Source: Bradyrhizobium sp. CCGB01
GTDB lineage: Bacteria; Pseudomonadota; Alphaproteobacteria; Rhizobiales; Xanthobacteraceae
Assembly (NCBI RefSeq): GCF_024199795.1
Contig: NZ_JANADK010000001.1
Location: 868,001 to 932,000 of the forward strand
Reading direction: 5' to 3'
DNA length: 64,000 nucleotides
Shown here: positions 36,893 to 45,524 of the stretch, piece by piece
How positions within the stretch are numbered: the first letter of the stretch is position 1
Layout of the letters: every line of letters starts with the position of its first letter
Made by a program: the position numbers and the translations under genes
The notes under the pieces: generated by a model
Databases searched by the model: none
The model's input: only the letters and a program-made list of their open reading frames with translations
Told to the model about the DNA's origin: nothing

Positions 36893-38629
36893 TCACAGGC
36901 CGAGCCCCCGCTTGCGGCCGAAGCTCCAGTCGATGCCGCCGTCGCCGCGGGCGACGCCCGAGACGCGGCGGCCGAGCTGCTTTTCGAGTGACGGCGTCCA
37001 GGGCACGAGGCTGAAGCCGAGCCCGTCGTCGATCATCGCGAAGCGGCCGGTCGCAAGCGTGAGGCGCCGCTGGTAGGTGCCGGTGACGTACTCGCCTGCT
37101 TCGGTCTTGACCTGGGCGCGCCCCGTCTCGGCGGCGATCCGCGTGGCGGTCGCGTCCAGCTCGCGATGGCGCAGCGTGTCGATCAGGCCGGACTGGAAGC
37201 TGATGCCGCGTTTCTGACGCTCGGCAAGGCCCTGGCCGACGAGATGGTCGGCGCGTCGATCCATGGCGTTGCGGACCTCGGCGCCGAAGCCGCCGCCGAG
37301 CGCTACGGGCTCGCGGGCGATGGCCTGCCGGTCGAGCCAGGTCGCGCCGGTCGCGGTGACCTGCCGCTCGATGTCGAGGTCGGAGCGCACTGCGAGCGCG
37401 ACGCGCCGTTCGCCGCGCGCGTCGTCGAACTTGCGCAGCTCGACGATCGAGCCCGGCGCGCTGTCGCCGGCCGCGTCGAGGTCCGGCAGTTTGATGTGAT
37501 GGGTGCGCCCGTCGACGCCGTCGACCACCGCGAAGGCCGTGCCCTTCAGCTCGTCGTCGAGGCCGCGCGCGACCAGGCGGCCGACGACGGGATCGTCGAG
37601 GCTCTCGGAGGCGAGCACGTAGCTGCCGGCGCCGCGCGCGATCCCGCGTTCGGTGAGCCCATGATGGATGCGCTTGATGATGTCGCCGCGCTCGCCCAGC
37701 TCGCGCAGGGTCGCCTCGGCCTTCTCCGAGATCGTCCACTGGCCGGGGCCGATCTCGTCGGCGAGTCCGAGCCCTTCCAGCTTGCGCAGCCGCCCGACCT
37801 TGAGCGCGTGGAACTCGTCGGGCTGCCGATCGGCCTGCGGGGCGAGATCGATGACGCCGGTGCGATAGGCGTCGCGGGCGAGCTGGCGATCGAGGTTGGT
37901 CCAGCGATCGGCATCGATCTGGCGTTCGAGGGTGCGCCGGATCTCCTGATCGGTGCGCGGCCCCAGCTCGCGGGTGATGAGGTCGCGCGCCCGGTCGCGC
38001 ATGCCCTCCTTTATATAGTCGCGCGAGATAACCAGGTCCTGGCCGTCGTCGCGCACGCCGCGGACGATCACGTGGACATGCGGATGCTGGGTGTTCCAGT
38101 GATCGACTGCCACCCATTCGAGCCGCGTGCCGAGGTCCTTCTCCATCTGGCCGACCAGCTCGCGGGCGAAGCCCTTGAGGTCGGACATCTCCACCGCGTC
38201 GTCCGGGCTGACGATGAAACGGAAATGGTGGCGGTCGCCCTCGGCGCGCTCGGCAAAATCCTTGGCGTCGACATCGTCGCCGCCGGGGCCGAATAGTCGC
38301 GCCTTCTCGCCGTCACGCGTGACGCCGTCGCGGCGAAGATAGTTGAGATGGGTCGCGAGCGGCGCGTTGCGGCCGCCATGGCGGACCACACGCGCCTTGA
38401 TGACCGCGCCGCGCGAGCGCGCCGTGATCAAGCGGTTCGCCTGGATCGAGGCGCGCTGGCCGCGCCCGAACCGGGACCGCGCGCCGGACCCAATCTTCCC
38501 TTGCCGGGAGACGCTGCCGCCGGCCCGTTGGGCGGCGGCCAACGCCTGAGCAATGAAGGGCCGTGCCCGCTGTGCGCTGGTCGAACGGATGCGGCCGGGC
38601 CGGATTCGGAATTCGTTCTCGTCGGTCAC
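36893..38629 (-). CDS. Relaxase/mobilisation nuclease, VirD2-like with DUF3363
   Basis: A ~578-residue relaxase that nicks the oriT and pilots the strand. The Arg-rich N-terminus (RIRPGRIRSTSAQRARPF) precedes the nuclease domain with HWNTQHPHVHVIVRG, the three-His metal site of MOBP enzymes. The C-terminal half is the DUF3363 region (WLDRQAIAREP, GLIDTLRHRELDATATR). I prefer GTG 38629, matching the family start MTDENEF; an ATG lies 18 nt upstream. The catalytic Tyr was not pinned down. The oriT candidate lies 113 nt upstream. Confidence 0.9.
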   Translation of the reverse strand: MTDENEFRIRPGRIRSTSAQRARPFIAQALAAAQRAGGSVSRQGKIGSGARSRFGRGQRASIQANRLITARSRGAVIKARVVRHGGRNAPLATHLNYLRRDGVTRDGEKARLFGPGGDDVDAKDFAERAEGDRHHFRFIVSPDDAVEMSDLKGFARELVGQMEKDLGTRLEWVAVDHWNTQHPHVHVIVRGVRDDGQDLVISRDYIKEGMRDRARDLITRELGPRTDQEIRRTLERQIDADRWTNLDRQLARDAYRTGVIDLAPQADRQPDEFHALKVGRLRKLEGLGLADEIGPGQWTISEKAEATLRELGERGDIIKRIHHGLTERGIARGAGSYVLASESLDDPVVGRLVARGLDDELKGTAFAVVDGVDGRTHHIKLPDLDAAGDSAPGSIVELRKFDDARGERRVALAVRSDLDIERQVTATGATWLDRQAIAREPVALGGGFGAEVRNAMDRRADHLVGQGLAERQKRGISFQSGLIDTLRHRELDATATRIAAETGRAQVKTEAGEYVTGTYQRRLTLATGRFAMIDDGLGFSLVPWTPSLEKQLGRRVSGVARGDGGIDWSFGRKRGLGL

Positions 38630-38741
38630 GGCTGAGGCCTCGCACATCGCGCGAAGCCGATGATTTTGTTGATGAAAGCGCCGGCGCGCAGCCTGCGTCG
38701 ATCAGGCGCACCTCGCGAAATCGCGGCATAAGTCCTTGAAA

Positions 38742-38803
38742 AAACACAACCGAACCAAGGCGCACATCGCGCCCTTTTATCCTGCCATCGTGCGGTTGTG
38801 TTT
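38742..38803 (+). other. oriT: Putative origin of transfer (oriT) with IncP-type nic site
   Basis: A perfect 11-bp inverted repeat (AAACACAACCG at 38742 and CGGTTGTGTTT ending at 38803) encloses TTTTATCCTGCC. TATCCTG|C at 38778-38785 is the core nic consensus of IncP/RP4-type oriTs cut by MOBP relaxases, placing the nick after 38784 on the plus strand. The site lies directly upstream of the MOBP-type relaxase gene, as expected. Confidence 0.65.
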
Positions 38804-38873
38804 GCGGTCCTCCCTCCCAACGCCCTCCACTCTGCGCCGGGGTTCGCCACGCTGCGATGGACGGGTGAGACAG

Positions 38874-39650
38874 TCATCGCGGGCCTGCAGGCTCCCGGCG
38901 GGAGACGAACAGGCCGCCGGTCGGGTTCGCATCGGCCGCCGCATCACGCGGTGTCGCCGCGGTGTCGCCGTCACGCGCCCGCGCATCGGCCTGCACCGGA
39001 CCTGCGCCCGGACCGCGATCAGAGGCGCCGATGAAGAGCGGTGCGCGCGTCCACGCCAGCGGATCGGCGGCAGCAACAGTGACGATGGCCGGAGACGCTT
39101 CGCCGCCGACAAGGGGCGTGAGCTGGGCGACATAGGCGCGCGTCTCGGCCGGCAACGGGCGGCCATTCGCGAGGTAGTCGTCGTACCGTCCGGGTCCCGC
39201 ATTGTAGGCCGCGAGAAAGCCCGGTGCGCCGTAGCGATCGTAGAGTTCGCGCATATAGGCCGTGCCCGCGACGATGTTGTCGCGGGGGTCGAACGGATCG
39301 CTGCCAAGGCGATAGCGGGCGCGCAGATAGGCCCAGGTGTCGGGCATGATCTGCATCAGACCCATCGCGCCCCTGGGCGAGACGGCGCGCGCGTCGTTGG
39401 CGCTTTCGATACGCATGAGCGCGCGGATCCAGGCGACCGGAACGCCGAACCGCTGCGAGGCCTCGCTCACGAAGCCGGCGAGCTGGGTGCTCGCCTCGGC
39501 CGGAACCGGCGGCACGGTCTGAGCCTGCGCCGGCGACATTGGCGAAGCGGCGATCGGCAGGCCGGAAAGGAGAAGGAGGAGCAGCCGGGAGGCGGCACGC
39601 GACTTGTCCGTGCCGCTCCGATGATGCTGCGATCGATGCGGGGCGCGCAC
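38874..39650 (-). CDS. Lytic transglycosylase (VirB1-like)
   Basis: A 258-residue secreted SLT-domain enzyme that opens peptidoglycan for the channel. The signal peptide includes LLLLLLSGLPIAAS. Catalytic Glu is in ALMRIESANDARAV; the motifs RGAMGLMQIMPDTW and GFLAAYNAGPGRYDDY complete the SLT fold. The start is a GTG 3 nt after the DUF736 stop. The polar tail beyond residue 190 is variable. Confidence 0.9.
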   Translation of the reverse strand: MRAPHRSQHHRSGTDKSRAASRLLLLLLSGLPIAASPMSPAQAQTVPPVPAEASTQLAGFVSEASQRFGVPVAWIRALMRIESANDARAVSPRGAMGLMQIMPDTWAYLRARYRLGSDPFDPRDNIVAGTAYMRELYDRYGAPGFLAAYNAGPGRYDDYLANGRPLPAETRAYVAQLTPLVGGEASPAIVTVAAADPLAWTRAPLFIGASDRGPGAGPVQADARARDGDTAATPRDAAADANPTGGLFVSRREPAGPR

Positions 39651-39653
39651 CGA

Positions 39654-40001
39654 TCAGTCCTCCCTGTCGCGCGTGTTGGGGCGCGGCTTGGCGGGCCGCG
39701 ACCAGTGCAGACCCCAGGTGCTGTCGTCGCCGGAGTGGAAGAGGTTGGCGCGCAGCGGACGCGGGAACAGCGGGCTGTCGAGCTGCACGGAGACGTAGTC
39801 GCCGGCACGTTCGCCGACATGCTTCCAGCCGGCGCCGATCTCGATGCCGTCGTCCCCGCCGAGCAGGACACGGTAGTCCGGCGCGTTCTCGGCCTCCGAC
39901 GCCTCGGCCGGAACGAAGGCGAGTTCGGCGTCGATGCCGAGCGCGGTGAGCCGCCCGGAATAACCGGACTTGGTGCGGGTGAATTGGCCGATCTGGGTCA
40001 T
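39654..40001 (-). CDS. DUF736 protein, copy 1
   Basis: A 115-residue DUF736 protein: MTQIGQFTRTKSGYSGRL, a central YRVLLGGDDGIEIGAGWKH and the end DDSTWGLHWSRPAKPRP. Family members are small beta-rich proteins of ICEs and plasmids without a proven role, and related to single-strand-binding-like folds only by guess. A second copy lies at 45198. GGAGA is 6 nt upstream of the ATG. Confidence 0.9.
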   Translation of the reverse strand: MTQIGQFTRTKSGYSGRLTALGIDAELAFVPAEASEAENAPDYRVLLGGDDGIEIGAGWKHVGERAGDYVSVQLDSPLFPRPLRANLFHSGDDSTWGLHWSRPAKPRPNTRDRED

Positions 40002-40036
40002 GGTCGTCTCCTTCGGTTGGGGGGGGAAGCGGCAGT

Positions 40037-40582
40037 TCAGCGGGTCGGCGCGCGCCATGCGTAGCGGCCGTCGCCGTGCTCATCGGTCCAGAGCGGTGTC
40101 GCCCGGCCGATCACGTCGGCGGTCGGCAGCGGGCCGAAGTAGCGACCGTCGAGGCTGTCGCGGACCGACCAGTTCATCAGGAAAAGCTCGCCCTCGGCGA
40201 TGCGGCGGCAGCCCTGCCAAACGGGCAGCGAGCGGCCGAGATGATCGAGGTCGAGCGCATCGCCCATCGGCACGCCGTCGACGGTGATGGCGTGATCGCG
40301 GCGGCAGACCTGTTGGCCGGGAACGCCCGCGACGCGCTTCATCAAGGGCACGCCGCGGCCGATATAGCCGCGCTCGACCATGAAGGCGGCGAGCGGTTCG
40401 GGCGCGCGGACGGCGACGAGATCGGTGACCGCGAAGCGGTCTGCCGGCGCGATGCTGTAAAGTCCGATCGGCGTGCTTGCCGAGGCGTTCCAGATAAGCT
40501 TCTTCGGGAAGTCGACGAAGGCGGCGGTCGCCATGCCCATGGTCAGGACGTAGGTGACCATGACGTAGCCGAAGCGGCTCAT
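40037..40582 (-). CDS. traF: Conjugal transfer signal peptidase TraF (S26)
   Basis: A 181-residue membrane-anchored serine protease. Nucleophile Ser lies in NASASTPIGLYSI and the general-base Lys in PLMKRVAGVPGQQV; one helix (VMVTYVLTMGMATAAFV) anchors it. In RP4 TraF cleaves and cyclises TrbC pilin. The ATG overlaps the upstream DUF2840 stop. Confidence 0.92.
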   Translation of the reverse strand: MSRFGYVMVTYVLTMGMATAAFVDFPKKLIWNASASTPIGLYSIAPADRFAVTDLVAVRAPEPLAAFMVERGYIGRGVPLMKRVAGVPGQQVCRRDHAITVDGVPMGDALDLDHLGRSLPVWQGCRRIAEGELFLMNWSVRDSLDGRYFGPLPTADVIGRATPLWTDEHGDGRYAWRAPTR

Positions 40583-41100
40583 GATCCGGCCCTCCGACGC
40601 AGAAGGAAGGCCTTGTGTTGCTGGGTCGTGTAGGATCGCGGCTGTTCGCCGGTGTTCATCCTGTTGTGGATGTGCCGCCAATGATCGGGCGAGACGTCGC
40701 CGGGATGGATGCCGATCGCCTCGATCGCATCGATCATTTGCAGCACGCGCTCGACCCTTGGCCAGCCTTCGACCTTGAGCAGAATGTCGCCCCCGGGACT
40801 CACGAAGGGCACGGTCTGCTGCGGCTCGCCGGCGCGGACCGTGCGCAGCACGTCGAGATGCGAGGCGATGGTCCCGTAGTCGTTGGCCGCCCAACGCACG
40901 AAGCCGAAGACGCTGTCCGGCGCAAAGCGAAGCACGCGGCGACGGCGGTCGAGGATCTGTTCGCCGACCTCGCGGCCGAACCTGATCCAGTTCTCCACAC
41001 GCTTCTCGATCCAGGTGAGCTCGACTTCGGTCAGGTCGTGAGGCGGCGGCGCGGCCGGTATGAGCTCGGCGCGCGCATGGATGGCGTCGGCGCCGGTCAT
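40579..41100 (-). CDS. DUF2840 protein
   Basis: A 173-residue soluble protein of the DUF2840 family found next to traF in these elements: LTEVELTWIEKRVENWIRFG, FGFVRWAANDYGTIASHLDV, RVERVLQMIDAIEAIGIHP and DHWRHIHNRM. No function is known; constant position between parA and traF points to transfer or maintenance. Overlaps both neighbours by 4 nt. Confidence 0.88.
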   Translation of the reverse strand: MTGADAIHARAELIPAAPPPHDLTEVELTWIEKRVENWIRFGREVGEQILDRRRRVLRFAPDSVFGFVRWAANDYGTIASHLDVLRTVRAGEPQQTVPFVSPGGDILLKVEGWPRVERVLQMIDAIEAIGIHPGDVSPDHWRHIHNRMNTGEQPRSYTTQQHKAFLLRRRAGS

Positions 41101-41351
41101 GTCACGTCTCCAGTGCTGTCGGGAAATTCGCGCGCGAGCAGCTCGCGCAGCATGTCGGCCACGGTGACGCCGCGCTGGAAGGCGGCGATCTTGATCCGTG
41201 CGCGCTGGTCCTGGGTGACGTCGATCGTCAGCCGCGCTGTGTAGATGTCGGCGTTGGGCGCGCGCGGTGCGGGTGCTTCGGCGGCCCTGATCCAGGTCTC
41301 CGCGTCGCCCGGCCGGGTGGCGAAGCCGCGCTTCGGAGGTGGCGCGGTCAT
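41097..41351 (-). CDS. Small ribbon-helix-helix-like partition accessory protein
   Basis: An 84-residue protein. The C-terminal half (ARLTIDVTQDQRARIKIAAF then QRGVTVADMLRELLAREF) looks like a ribbon-helix-helix domain; the N-terminus is disordered and Pro/Ala-rich. It overlaps parA by 4 nt, so it probably is the ParG/ParB-like DNA-binding partner of ParA. Confidence 0.8.
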   Translation of the reverse strand: MTAPPPKRGFATRPGDAETWIRAAEAPAPRAPNADIYTARLTIDVTQDQRARIKIAAFQRGVTVADMLRELLAREFPDSTGDVT

Positions 41352-41986
41352 GGCGCGATCCTCCCGATCTCGGTCGCGAGTGCGGCGATCTCGCGTGCGG
41401 CGGCACTGTCGCTGTCGAGTTCACCGACAAGCCGCCCGGTCTGCGCGGTATCGGCGAAAGAGACGCGCTGGCCGACAGTGGCGGCAAGCAGCGGCGGATC
41501 GTGGTCGGCCAGCGTTTCGGCGGTCTCGCGGGCGATTACGGTGCGCGCGGCGCAGCGATTGAGGATGAAGCGCGCGACGAGCTGGGGCCGGTAGATGCGG
41601 GCCTCGCCGAGCAGCGACAGCATCTCGGCCGACGCCCAGCCGTCGAAGGGCGAAGGCTGCACCGGGATAAGCACCAGGTCGGCGGCGAGCAGCGCCGAGC
41701 GCATCAGCCCGGCGACGCGCGGCGGCCCGTCGATAATGACGTGGTCGACGTCGCGGGCGATCTCCGGCGCCTCGCGATGAAGGGTGTCACGTGCCAGGCC
41801 GACCACCCCGAAGAGCCGAGGCAGGCCTTCTCGCGCCCGCTGCTGCGACCAGTCGAGCGCCGAGCCCTGCGGGTCCGCATCGATGAGGGTGACGCGCTGG
41901 CCGCGCTTTGCCCATTCGCCGGCAAGGTGGAGCGCGATCGTCGTCTTGCCGACGCCGCCCTTCTGGTTGAGCAGCGCGACGATCAT
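41348..41986 (-). CDS. parA: ParA family partition ATPase
   Basis: A 212-residue small ParA (type Ib size). The deviant Walker A is LNQKGGVGKTTIALHLAGE, with VTLIDADPQGSALDW and DHVIIDGPPRV as Walker A' and B. It segregates or stabilises the circular form of the element. Iterons and repA follow upstream, and the accessory protein is translationally coupled. Confidence 0.93.
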   Translation of the reverse strand: MIVALLNQKGGVGKTTIALHLAGEWAKRGQRVTLIDADPQGSALDWSQQRAREGLPRLFGVVGLARDTLHREAPEIARDVDHVIIDGPPRVAGLMRSALLAADLVLIPVQPSPFDGWASAEMLSLLGEARIYRPQLVARFILNRCAARTVIARETAETLADHDPPLLAATVGQRVSFADTAQTGRLVGELDSDSAAAREIAALATEIGRIAP

Positions 41987-42125
41987 GACAGTCTCCCGGC
42001 GATCGGGGACTCATCCACACGCAGCGAAAATGCGGTTCGCGTTAGAAAGATTCCGAAGGAATCTAGGTTAGAGAAGTTACAGGGCTTGCAAGCTGCTGAT
42101 TTAGCGAGCGGATTCGGCGATTCCG

Positions 42126-42188
42126 GTCCCCGATAGCACGAGGATCGGGTCCTCGATGGCACGATGGGTCCAGTCCCTGATAGCACGA
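42126..42188 (+). repeat. Three iterons, putative origin of vegetative replication
   Basis: A 16-bp unit occurs three times in direct orientation: GTCCCCGATAGCACGA (42126), GTCCTCGATGGCACGA (42149), GTCCCTGATAGCACGA (42173), spaced 23 and 24 bp, about two helical turns. It lies between parA and the end of repA, and a DnaA-box-like TTATCCCCA is at 42202-42210. The arrangement fits a RepA-iteron origin used when the element is excised. Confidence 0.65.
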
Positions 42189-42194
42189 GACGAT

Positions 42195-43079
42195 TCACAG
42201 CTTATCCCCAGGGCGCTTGGTCGAGCGGCGGCGCTGGCGGGGGATGCCGAACGCGTTCGGATCGATGGGTTTGAAGGACAGGATTTCGGGGCCGCCGAGG
42301 CACTGCTCGATGGTCAGGCGGTAGCCTGGCAGCGGCTGCCGGCGGACGATGTCGCGCAGGTCGTAGGCGAAATGCTTGAGCGGCGAGAGGCTACCGGATT
42401 TGGCGTGGAGATGCGGGAAATCGAAGCTCCAGCCAAATTCCTGCTTGCCGCCGTGCTTGCGCACAAGGCGATAGAGCCAGCGCTCCAGACCGCCCGTCAG
42501 GCCGAAATAATCGCGGTCGATCGTCAGCACGAGCGCGTCGTCGAGCACCGCGGCGTAGAACCAGTCCGGCACGATCAATTCGAGCCCGAGCGGCCGGCCG
42601 CGAGCGTCGGCGCGCTCCTTCCACTCGTTGATCCAGGAGAAGCGATGCAGCCGCCGCTCGGTCGGCTGGCGGATCGACGTCGCGACCGTCGTTGACTGGA
42701 GTCGGTCGAGCGCGGCCTTCAATCGGTCGTAGTCGCGCAAGCTGACGCCGCGGCCTATGAACTGCAGAATCTCGTAGGGCGTGGTCGCCATAAGGCGCGA
42801 CGGGCGCAGTCCGTGGTCACGCGCCTCGACGATCTGAGACGCGGCCCAGATCAGCACGTCGGCGTCCCAGATGGTGGCCATGCCGTGCTCGGGGACGGCC
42901 TCCACACGGATGACGACGGAGCCGGCCTTGAAGTTGATCGGCGCCAGTCGCTTCGACTTGCCGAGGGCGAAGAAGGGATACGCCATCAGGTCTTGAGCGT
43001 CGCGGGGTGCGAGATCGCCGGGCAGAGCCCGAAAGAGATCGAGCTGCTCGCGTTCGCTGAGGTGATGGCGCGCCGACAT
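42195..43079 (-). CDS. repA: Replication initiator protein A
   Basis: A 294-residue plasmid-type RepA initiator: LMAYPFFALGKSKRLAPINF, TIWDADVLIWAASQIVEA, a winged-helix part LMATTPYEILQFIGRG...RLKAALDRLQSTTV and WSFDFPHLHAKSGS. The family initiates replication at iterons. Presence in an ICE supports autonomous replication of the excised circle. The gene end overlaps the DnaA-box-like sequence. Confidence 0.93.
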   Translation of the reverse strand: MSARHHLSEREQLDLFRALPGDLAPRDAQDLMAYPFFALGKSKRLAPINFKAGSVVIRVEAVPEHGMATIWDADVLIWAASQIVEARDHGLRPSRLMATTPYEILQFIGRGVSLRDYDRLKAALDRLQSTTVATSIRQPTERRLHRFSWINEWKERADARGRPLGLELIVPDWFYAAVLDDALVLTIDRDYFGLTGGLERWLYRLVRKHGGKQEFGWSFDFPHLHAKSGSLSPLKHFAYDLRDIVRRQPLPGYRLTIEQCLGGPEILSFKPIDPNAFGIPRQRRRSTKRPGDKL

Positions 43080-43089
43080 CGTGAGGAGC

Positions 43090-43371
43090 TCAGCGCGGGA
43101 AGCGGCCAGCAGCGGTAGGCGCGGCCGCCTGGCGCTTTGCCGGAAGGACGGTCGCGCCGCGCGGATCGGACGTCGAAGTGACGAGACCGCGATCCGCCCA
43201 GGTCTGGAGGTCGTCGACCGAATAGACGACGCGGCCGCCGAGCTTCCGATAGGTCGGACCCGTGCCGTAGGTGCGATGCTTTTCGAGCGTGCGTTCGGAA
43301 AGGCCGAGGAAGCGGGCCGCCTCCTGCGTTCTTAGGTATCGTGGCGGTAGATTGGCGGCTTTTTCGGCCAT
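43090..43371 (-). CDS. Helix-turn-helix (AlpA/MerR-like) protein
   Basis: A 93-residue DNA-binding protein: YLRTQEAARFLGLSERTLEK, then TYRKLGGRVVYSVDDLQTWA, the wing of excisionase-type winged helices. It lies 10 nt before repA and could regulate repA or excision. Same family as, but clearly different from, the one at 12318. Confidence 0.88.
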   Translation of the reverse strand: MAEKAANLPPRYLRTQEAARFLGLSERTLEKHRTYGTGPTYRKLGGRVVYSVDDLQTWADRGLVTSTSDPRGATVLPAKRQAAAPTAAGRFPR

Positions 43372-43498
43372 GATCGAACCTCCGTGGTCTCGCGGGTGGC
43401 CGCTGCGAACGAGCGGCGGGTTGCGAGCACGGTGGCGCGAAGACGGCGCCTCGGACGATGTCGAAGTAAGGAAGCTAAATTCGACACCCGGGTGGGTG

Positions 43499-44264
43499 TC
43501 AGCGTTCGCGTCGGGGACGGCGCAGCAGCGCCCGGTATCCGCCGCGAACGAGCTTCATGCCGTCGCGGGTGAGGCGAATGGTGGTTTCGCGGATGGCGCT
43601 GCCAACCCACGACGTCGCGTCGTTCTCATGTTGGGGGAAAAGAAACCGGGCGATGGCCCGGTAGGTGGCGCCCGTCTCGCGGGCGTCAACCGCGCGTAGC
43701 ATCTGTCGCGCCCGTTGAAGCCGCTGGGGCGTCATGCGCGGGTCCGCCGGCACCGCTCGGCCTGTCGCGGCCGACCAGAACCGGCCCAACGCCGTCAGGC
43801 GGTCCGGTGTCATCTCGTCGAGCGGGATCACCGCGGCGAGCGAGTCGCCTTCCATCGAACCGGAGAGGCTGACATCGAACCGCTCTCCGTGGAGGTTCAA
43901 CCGCAGAAGCGCTGCTTCGCGGTCTCGGACAGCGTGAGCCCGAAGATCGTCAACGGTGAGATGAGAACCTTCGGATAGGGCGGGCCCGCTTTGGAGGATG
44001 ATCGCCGCCGGATCGGTTTGCGGGGTCCAGAAGATCGGCTGCGCGAGGCCCGTGATGCGTGGGTCTGCTGCGAAAACATAACCCCCATTGCTGAGCAAAC
44101 GCCGTCGCCGTTTCGTCGCTCAATCGCCCGGAGGACAACAATTCCTGAAAAGACCTCCTGTAATCCGGGTTTCGCCGTAGGAATTCCCAGGCAAGTTCGC
44201 TCGTCGTAAGCTGGTCGATATAGTCATAGGCGGCCTCAGACTGCCATTTTTCTTCCCCGGACAT
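43499..44264 (-). pseudogene. DUF6499-DUF2285 regulator split by a frameshift
   Basis: The N-terminal part (MSGEEKWQSEAAYDYIDQLT, AWEFLRRNPDYRRSF) is the DUF6499 transcriptional-regulator domain; the C-terminal part (LDEMTPDRLTALGRFWSAAT and RRARQ-like helices near RLQRARQMLRAVDARE) is DUF2285. In relatives they form one protein with QWG followed by a strand such as VFAADPR. Here the frames part at a run of five G (CCCCC at 44082-44086 on the plus strand); removing one base joins them. Either a real mutation or a homopolymer sequencing error. Confidence 0.75.
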
Positions 44265-44383
44265 CCTCCGCCGCCTCCGCGCAAATGTTACGCAACGCGA
44301 GTTGTGAAGCGATGACGATTCCAAGTTGAGTGATCGTTGGGAAGAACGAAGTCGGATCAACGTGATGCAAGTCCTGCATCACC

Positions 44384-44647
44384 TCAGTGGAGGCGGGGCC
44401 CCAGGAGTTCGCTGTAGCCGCTTTGTGTCATCCATTTGGCGCGGGAGAGATGAGCGGTGTGGACGCGGGCGGCGCGCTCTGGATCGGTTTTGGCACAGAT
44501 TCCGAAGAGCGCTTCGACGACTTCTTTCCAGTCCGCACCGTCAGCGTCAGCATCGAGAAGGCGCAGGTAAAGCTTCAGATGCGCCTGGTCATAGGCGGTG
44601 AGCGCTGCGCCGTCAGGCGGCTGGTCCAGAAAGTCTTCTTTGGTCAC
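44384..44647 (-). CDS. Small conserved protein of Tn4371-like elements, 87 aa
   Basis: An 87-residue acidic protein: LDQPPDGAALTAYDQAHLKL then YLRLLDADADGADWKEVVEA and HTAHLSRAKWMTQSGYSELL. It is mostly helical. I recognise it only as a frequent neighbour of DUF2285/DUF6499 genes; its role is unknown. The start is GTG. Confidence 0.75.
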   Translation of the reverse strand: MTKEDFLDQPPDGAALTAYDQAHLKLYLRLLDADADGADWKEVVEALFGICAKTDPERAARVHTAHLSRAKWMTQSGYSELLGPRLH

Positions 44648-44767
44648 GGTATCCCCCGTTCATAGATGTATCCATTTTGAAGGGGATTGTTAACGCTGTT
44701 TTGAGAACAGAGGCCATCGCCAGACCGTGTACACGGCGGCGGAGCGGGGCGATTGCCCGTCGACGCG

Positions 44768-45010
44768 TCAGTCGTCTCTCTTCCTGTTGACAAGCATCAC
44801 TCCCACACCCTGGTCGGAGTTCAGGAAGACGATCCCGCCGCCCTCGAACGCGCGCCGGACTTCATCGCGCGTGCTCTCATAGACCTCGAGGTCGCTTTCG
44901 GACTCGAGGCGCTTCAGCGCGGTCAAAGATACCCGGGCCCGGTCAGCGAGCGTCTCCTGTGTCCAACCCAGCAACGCGCGTGCGGCCCGCGATTGTCGGG
45001 CGGTGATCAT
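44768..45010 (-). CDS. XRE family helix-turn-helix regulator
   Basis: An 80-residue protein with a Cro/C1-type helix-turn-helix: ARALLGWTQETLADRARVSL then TALKRLESESDL. The short C-terminal strand GGGIVFLNSDQGVGVML is typical of single-domain XRE regulators in ICEs. It stands alone and may control the maintenance or transfer block. Confidence 0.88.
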   Translation of the reverse strand: MITARQSRAARALLGWTQETLADRARVSLTALKRLESESDLEVYESTRDEVRRAFEGGGIVFLNSDQGVGVMLVNRKRDD

Positions 45011-45197
45011 GCATGATCACCTCCCACTCGGACCTACGCGCACGCCAGAACTACGACTATAATAGTCGTTCTAAGGCGCCGGCGCCAGCTCTAACACCCC
45101 CGGCGATCTTCACTTGCATTCATGCGGCGCGAACTGATTCGGTCGCCGTGGAAGCCGAAGGCCCCGGCCCAGTCCGGCCGGGGCCTTGCGCGGGGCC

Positions 45198-45524
45198 TCA
45201 GTCGCCGCGCCGCCCGTTGGGGCGGGACCAGATCAGCGAGAAGGTGTCTTCGCCTTCGTCGTCGAAGAGGTTGGCGTAGATCGGGGCGTTGAAGCTCGGA
45301 TCGTCGAGCTTAAGGCCCAGATAGTCGCGGCCCTCGTTGGAGCGCTTGGACCAGGCGGCGCCGATCTCGGCGCGGCCGACCAAGACCCTGTGGCTGGGGG
45401 CGTTCTCGCCGGTGGAGCGCTGGTCGGGAACGATGCGCACATTCTTGGCCTGGACGCTGAGGGTGACGATTTCGCCGGTGAACTCGTTCGAGCCGGTCTT
45501 CTTGAAGGTGCCGATGGTCGCCAT
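45198..45524 (-). CDS. DUF736 protein, copy 2
   Basis: A 108-residue DUF736 protein, MATIGTFKKTGSNEFTGEIV with GRAEIGAAWSKRSNEGRDYL and the end DTFSLIWSRPNGRRGD. It is clearly diverged from the copy at 39654, so both are probably under selection. Its upstream region shares a 27-nt element with that of the DUF2493 gene. Confidence 0.9.
   Translation of the reverse strand: MATIGTFKKTGSNEFTGEIVTLSVQAKNVRIVPDQRSTGENAPSHRVLVGRAEIGAAWSKRSNEGRDYLGLKLDDPSFNAPIYANLFDDEGEDTFSLIWSRPNGRRGD

Noticed and set aside
34858..37014. 718-residue plus-strand open frame
   Set aside because: Antisense shadow of traG; no motif, typical of high-GC DNA.
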